Source: Cymodocea nodosa (Eukaryota > Streptophyta > Magnoliopsida > Alismatales > Cymodoceaceae). From it: 64,000 bases of DNA. Where the stretch lies: assembly GCA_036874045.1 (NCBI GenBank), contig CM072335.1, positions 16,264,001 through 16,328,000 on the forward strand, read 5' to 3'. Shown here one piece after another: positions 59,728 to 64,000 of the stretch. Numbering within the stretch: position 1 is the stretch's first letter; every line of letters begins with the position of its first letter. The translations under genes were made by a program, and so were the position numbers. The notes beneath the pieces are model-generated. The model was not told the DNA's origin. It was given only the letters and a program-made list of their open reading frames with translations, and did no database searches.

Positions 59728-61711
59728 TGTTTGGGGTTGTTAAGTTAATTCTTAAACTTGTTTAATTTGTTTTTATGCTTATATCAACAATTACTTTTAG
59801 AAGTAAACAAACAACCTTTCACACAAATTATATATTAAGTCCAATTTGTATTTTAACTGCAAGTGCACAATGTATATTGTATTTATGTGCAAGTACAGCT
59901 CGATCCCATAGGGATTGAGTAAGAATTGTGTACTATTTCGATTTTTATATTGGAGTTTATATATGTTCAATTAAGCACTCCGTTGAGTTACAGTTAACAC
60001 AATGAACCTAATTCGTGGAGTTATGGTTAACTCAACGGACTAACCTCATGGACTTAAGTTAACTATACGAGCCTATTTTTCCAGTTAAATACTGTTATTT
60101 ACAAAGGAATTCGGCCAACCATTGGGCAGTTCCACAGATTGTAAATAACATCAATTAAGCTCTTTAATGTTAGTTAATATTAGATTTATCATTAAGCAAC
60201 ACTAACATTTAGATATTTCAAACAGTAACCATTAAAATCTTTAAGTATCTGGAATGAATCAATTTTAGTAAACAATAAAACTATTTTCTATTTTCTGAAT
60301 CAAACAAACGTAAAACATTCACAATACTGACAATGATAACATTAATCATGATACAAAACAAACAATACAACACTTTAATACTAAATGTAAACACAGATAA
60401 TTTGTTGTTTTTCGTATTTTTGTTTTGATATGTTCCTGAAGATGAACGAAAGGTGAAATGTAAAAATCTCTATCGACAGTAAAAACTTCCATCACTACAT
60501 GCAGCACGATTACACCACTGAAAACTTAATCACTTACAATCTTGCCTCCTCTCCCTATAGAATCGCGAATCAAGAATTGTAAGATGATCTCCTCTTCAAC
60601 ATATTGGCATCAACCTGAAACTAAGGCTAGAAGTTTTACGATCTCCTGAGATATGAGTCGGTGCTTAGTGAAAATGGCTTCCCTTCTCATGACGTGATCA
60701 CTCCTTACAGTGGTTGTTAGGCACTGTGTTTGGCTCGGAATCGACCTGACATCAGGAAAGTATCCTCGCAGACCTCTGATGGTTGGTGGTTTTGGTGGTG
60801 GTGTGGAGCTTCAAGAAACTTCCGACGTTTCCTGTAGTTAGTGTGGTTCTCTACCTCTGCACACACACTTTCTTCATCTTTTTCCTCTTATTTTATATTT
60901 CTTTCTGTAGTAACTGCTTTTGCTTAGATGATTGGTTGTATTTCCTTCATTCATATCAACGATGGTGATTTCTTCTTCATTCCACGAGTGAATTCCTACG
61001 TGATACGTGCAATCGTGGTTTTCCTTCGAATTTCCTATTTCTGTAACTGCTACAGTGGCATATTAGAAAATAAATGGTCTATGGAGTTATAGATAACTCA
61101 ACGGACTTACTTTATTGATTTAACTATAAAACACGTGCAATAAAGAAATAACTTGTTTAGATGTTTCGGATAGTTACAACTATAAGTATCCGTAACTTGT
61201 ATACATTTCGGATAGTTAACAAATAACCTTCCAAAAGATAACTTAAGTCAAGCTTCCAGATCGTGACATGTGTCCTTAAGCAATTTTATAATAAAAAGAT
61301 ATTTCAGATACTTGCACACCTAACTGTCCGATGCTCAGATGCATTTCGGATAGTTAGCAGATAACTTATCAAACATTCACTTAAGTCATGCATTAAGGTT
61401 ACAACACGTGTACTTCAGGAAATAATAAAATATTCTTTAAGCATTTAAAACATAACTATCTAGTATGTGCAATATAACTCTCCAAAATAATAGAAAATTT
61501 AGATACTTAGGAATTTCAAATCTTGTAACTTATCGATAGTTTAGAAATGTACTTAATTAACACTAATTCCTTGAAATTATGCAGATTCTTTTATTAAAGC
61601 ATATAATAGTGCAATTATAACATAATGGCTTAATTATCATATGATAAGCTAAATATTATGCAATTAACCATCATTTAACCGTTAATATTATGCACTTTTT
61701 CATTCTAAATA
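59728..61711 (-). repeat. Solo Athila-group LTR in element C protease/integrase
   Basis: 1984 bases, TGTTTGG to CTAAATA, flanked by a perfect 5-base duplication CAATG (59723-59727 and 61712-61716). Same orientation and family as the other three LTR copies. Contains the GTTGAGTTA array (59980-60070) and CGGATAGTTA hairpins (61165-61350). Confidence 0.93.
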
Positions 61712-61716
61712 CAATG

Positions 61717-62513
61717 TTTCCTATTGCAGTAATTTTACATTTTTCATTGTTTCCAAACTTAACAAATCTTAAATTTAAATTTTTAACTGAATCAAGAAGT
61801 CTTTTCTTACTTGTCATATGCTTTGAGCATCTACTGTCCACAATCCATTTTGTTGTTTGTGCTTGGAGCTCCTTGCCATCCTACATATCATATTGAGATT
61901 AAGGCTTTTGGTACCCAAATCTTCTTAAGTCTACTAGAGTTAGTCCTTAAAACATTGAATTTATTGCCTCTTGGCAGCCACATATGACCAAATCTTCTTT
62001 TGATAGCAAAGACAGTAGTGCCATCTCTATAAGATCGAATCATGCCATTATAGTAAGATACTTCTTGTAGTGTAGCATACCCTAGGCCATATTTAATTCC
62101 ATTATATCGTTAGGATCCTATAATTTTATCTAATCCTTTCTATCCTTGTATAAACTTGCATACAGTATTTTTCAGATCAAAGATTTCAGACAGCAAATTT
62201 TTGTTTTCTTCTTTTAAATCAAAATTTTTACAACTATAGTCATCCAGTTTTGTTTTTAAGTTTCTATTTTCAATAAGAGCTTTTTCCAACTCAGCAAAAG
62301 AATATTTTAAACAATTATTTAAACCTTGGACATCTCTCTTATATTCTTTACATTTTATATACAAACTATCTACTATACCAAGAAGACTATTTATATCTAA
62401 ATTATTTTCTTCATTATCTAAACAGTAAGGAGATGTAGAACATACCTCCTATGTTGTGAAGCACACATTTGCTGCTGCCTCCTCTTTAGACTCTGAAGAA
62501 CTACTTGATGAAC
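61717..62513 (-). pseudogene. Gag tail and protease of element C
   Basis: From right to left: a serine/glutamate-rich acidic stretch, then a coiled-coil Gag tail (FAELEKALIENRNLKTKLDD, NKNLLSEIFDLKNTV), a short RTNSSRLKKIWVPK stretch and the protease start (TKWIVDS...KHMT). The arrangement is that of SIRE-lineage Gag-Pol. Broken, a few breaks. Confidence 0.72.
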
Positions 62514-62518
62514 TACTG

Positions 62519-63749
62519 TATAAGATCGTTGTATCACAAGAGGGGGGTGAATTGTGTCTTTAGTAATTAATATTACTAGTGGATAAAACAAGAGCACAAA
62601 ACACTTGTAAATAAAATTCTATTCTTTATAAACTTTAAAGAAAGAATTTACAATTTCTTTTCAGCTTAATTTCCTTCTTGTTGGTTTTGATACGATAAAG
62701 TCTGATATACAATTCAAATAGAAAATGAAGTCCTTATTCTAAGTTAATTTCAAATTGTATAAAACCTAATCTTTATGCATGTAGCTCATTTTCCTTCTTT
62801 TTGCTCAGCTTCTATATCTTCTTCCTCTCTAGTTGTCAAATTTCCAGACTTCTTGTATTTGCAGTTCCTTTTTCTGAAATTGCTTGGAATTTTGAACTTT
62901 TTCTAATGTTGGAGATTTTTTTTGGATTTGATATGCAATTGAATATTTAGACTTGATTTTTCATATTGTGATTGGGGATTGGGATGATCGTAATGCAGCT
63001 CGTACTCTCTATTTATAGTAGTTGAACTATAACTTCATGTTCAGCATGTTCATCCACATAATCCATAATCCATGCACTAATTTAGAATTCAAATTTTTCA
63101 CGATTTCTACTAACTTTTTGAATTTCCACTATGTCTAATTTCTATTTTGAATTTCCACTATCTCCACTATCATTTTGAATTTCCACGATTTCTACTCGTA
63201 GATGTACTGAAACTTTATCATCTTGGAGATTTGTAGAATATCTTCTAAGTCACCATTTTAGTCAAACACTTATCATTTAAGTCTTGTAAAAACTTGAACA
63301 CTTATTTGTAACTCTTCAAGTTCTTACACCTACAAAACATGTGACTGAACAAAGAAAACTTTTTTGTTCATTAGTCATTTTTGTAAAACTTGAACAGTTA
63401 TCTATCCATGCATATAAAAATTCAAACAGTTATCTAACTCTTCGATTTTCATTACTGAACGCACATAGAAAATATGTGAAAACTTAAAACATTAAAAACA
63501 TACATGTAGATAACTTAACTATATGAGTTTTTAACATAACTCTTCGACTAAATCGAAATATTAACTATTCGAAAGTTTAACTATCCAAAAATCTAACTAT
63601 CCAAAAACTTTAACTATCCAAAAATATTAAATGAAACTTTCTAATAACTTGTCAACATTTAATTGCGTGACTTTTATACTTAGAAATATTATTTAGACTT
63701 ATTTATAAACTTTAATAAAGCATTCATCATCAAAACAAAATTCCTAACA
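62519..63749 (-). repeat. Solo SIRE-type LTR (second subfamily) in element C gag
   Basis: About 1231 bases. On the minus strand it starts TGTTAGGAATTTTG and ends near GGGGGTGAATTG..CTTATA; the inner end resembles the SIRE LTR end (GATCG...CACAAGAGGGGGGTGAATTGTG). No primer site follows and gag sequence lies on both sides, so it is solo. Flanks TACTG (62514-62518) and TGCTA (63750-63754) are best read as a degraded 5-base duplication. Confidence 0.75.
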
Positions 63750-63754
63750 TGCTA

Positions 63755-64000
63755 TCATCCCAAGTAGCTTGTAAGGCCATTTTTCTCTTGCTCTTCCATC
63801 TTTTCTTCTTTTCATGATGATCCTCTTCAGTTTTTAGTAGACAAAAGGCTTGTATATGTCCTTACCTTTTGCATTTGAAGCATGTGGGGATCATTCTCTT
63901 AGAGGAGCTAGTCTTATTGTTTTTCTTTATGAATTTTCTAAAGTTCCTTACTAGTACCATAATTTTATCATCATTTGAGCTCTAAGCTTCTTCAATTGAA
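63755..64000 (-). pseudogene. Gag part of element C with zinc knuckle
   Basis: Minus-strand sequence encodes a basic K/R-rich stretch and a zinc-knuckle region (PTCFKCK...GHIQAF) as in copia Gag, continuing to the right of the window. Confidence 0.65.

Larger units (their letters stand above)
55607..64000 (-). mobile_element. Copia element C, 5' part, with three nested LTRs
   Basis: Minus-strand copia related to but distinct from the SIRE copies: gag (right edge), protease, integrase and RT, running left to the target site of element D. Interrupted by two solo Athila LTRs and one solo SIRE-type LTR, each with recognisable or degraded target duplications. The right end (gag start, primer site, 5' LTR) is beyond the window. 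The oldest layer visible here. Broken, many breaks. Confidence 0.78.

Noticed and set aside
1-64000. CRISPR array, tRNA, rRNA or bacterial operon features
   Set aside because: No evenly spaced direct repeats of that kind, no cloverleaf seen, and the content is plant retrotransposons throughout.

Overview
The window looks like heterochromatic, AT-rich nuclear DNA of a land plant, probably a eudicot. The evidence is a mix of SIRE/Maximus-type and Tork/TNT1-like Ty1/copia elements with Athila-group Ty3/gypsy elements, initiator-tRNA-Met and tRNA-Asp primer sites, and a plant-type F-box/FBA reading frame. I see no ordinary host gene, tRNA, rRNA or CRISPR array. Almost every base belongs to LTR-retrotransposon fossils inserted into one another. 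All of them are broken.

Layout, left to right. 1-6956: SIRE-type copia copy A (minus), internally deleted, inserted in an F-box sequence. 6957-19590: Athila-like gypsy A (minus): F-box remnant, a foreign gag-like block, a SIRE-type LTR scrap, an env-like ORF, pol, PBS and 5' LTR. 19591-22332: gag-to-integrase half and 5' LTR of a TNT1-like copia (element D, minus). 22333-24404: RT/RNase H end and 3' LTR of another copia (element C, plus). 24405-34458: Athila-like gypsy B (minus): 3' LTR, F-box/FBA ORF, env-like ORF, integrase. 34459-42248: SIRE copy B (plus), meeting SIRE copy C (minus, 42249-52131) tail to tail. 52133-53670: a SIRE LTR (plus), head to head with the LTR of copy C. 53671-55606: RT/RNase H and 3' LTR of element D (plus). 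55607-64000: the rest of element C (minus), holding two solo Athila LTRs and one solo SIRE-type LTR.

Three points stand out. First, both Athila-like copies carry an F-box sequence between the env-like ORF and the 3' end. In gypsy B it covers a whole F-box plus FBA architecture in the sense orientation, which looks like a gene captured by this family. Second, the extra downstream ORFs of the SIRE copia and Athila gypsy elements share recognisable C-terminal motifs, and a roughly 1 kb non-coding module is also shared, which points to exchange between two retrotransposon superfamilies. Third, short hairpin-forming and palindromic motifs recur as arrays in the LTRs of several otherwise unrelated families.

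The locus has been rearranged. Element D was inserted in element C with a 5-base target duplication whose two copies now lie about 33 kb apart with one side inverted, and SIRE copies B and C form a multi-kilobase inverted repeat. Statements about similarity come from reading by eye; no alignments or searches were run.
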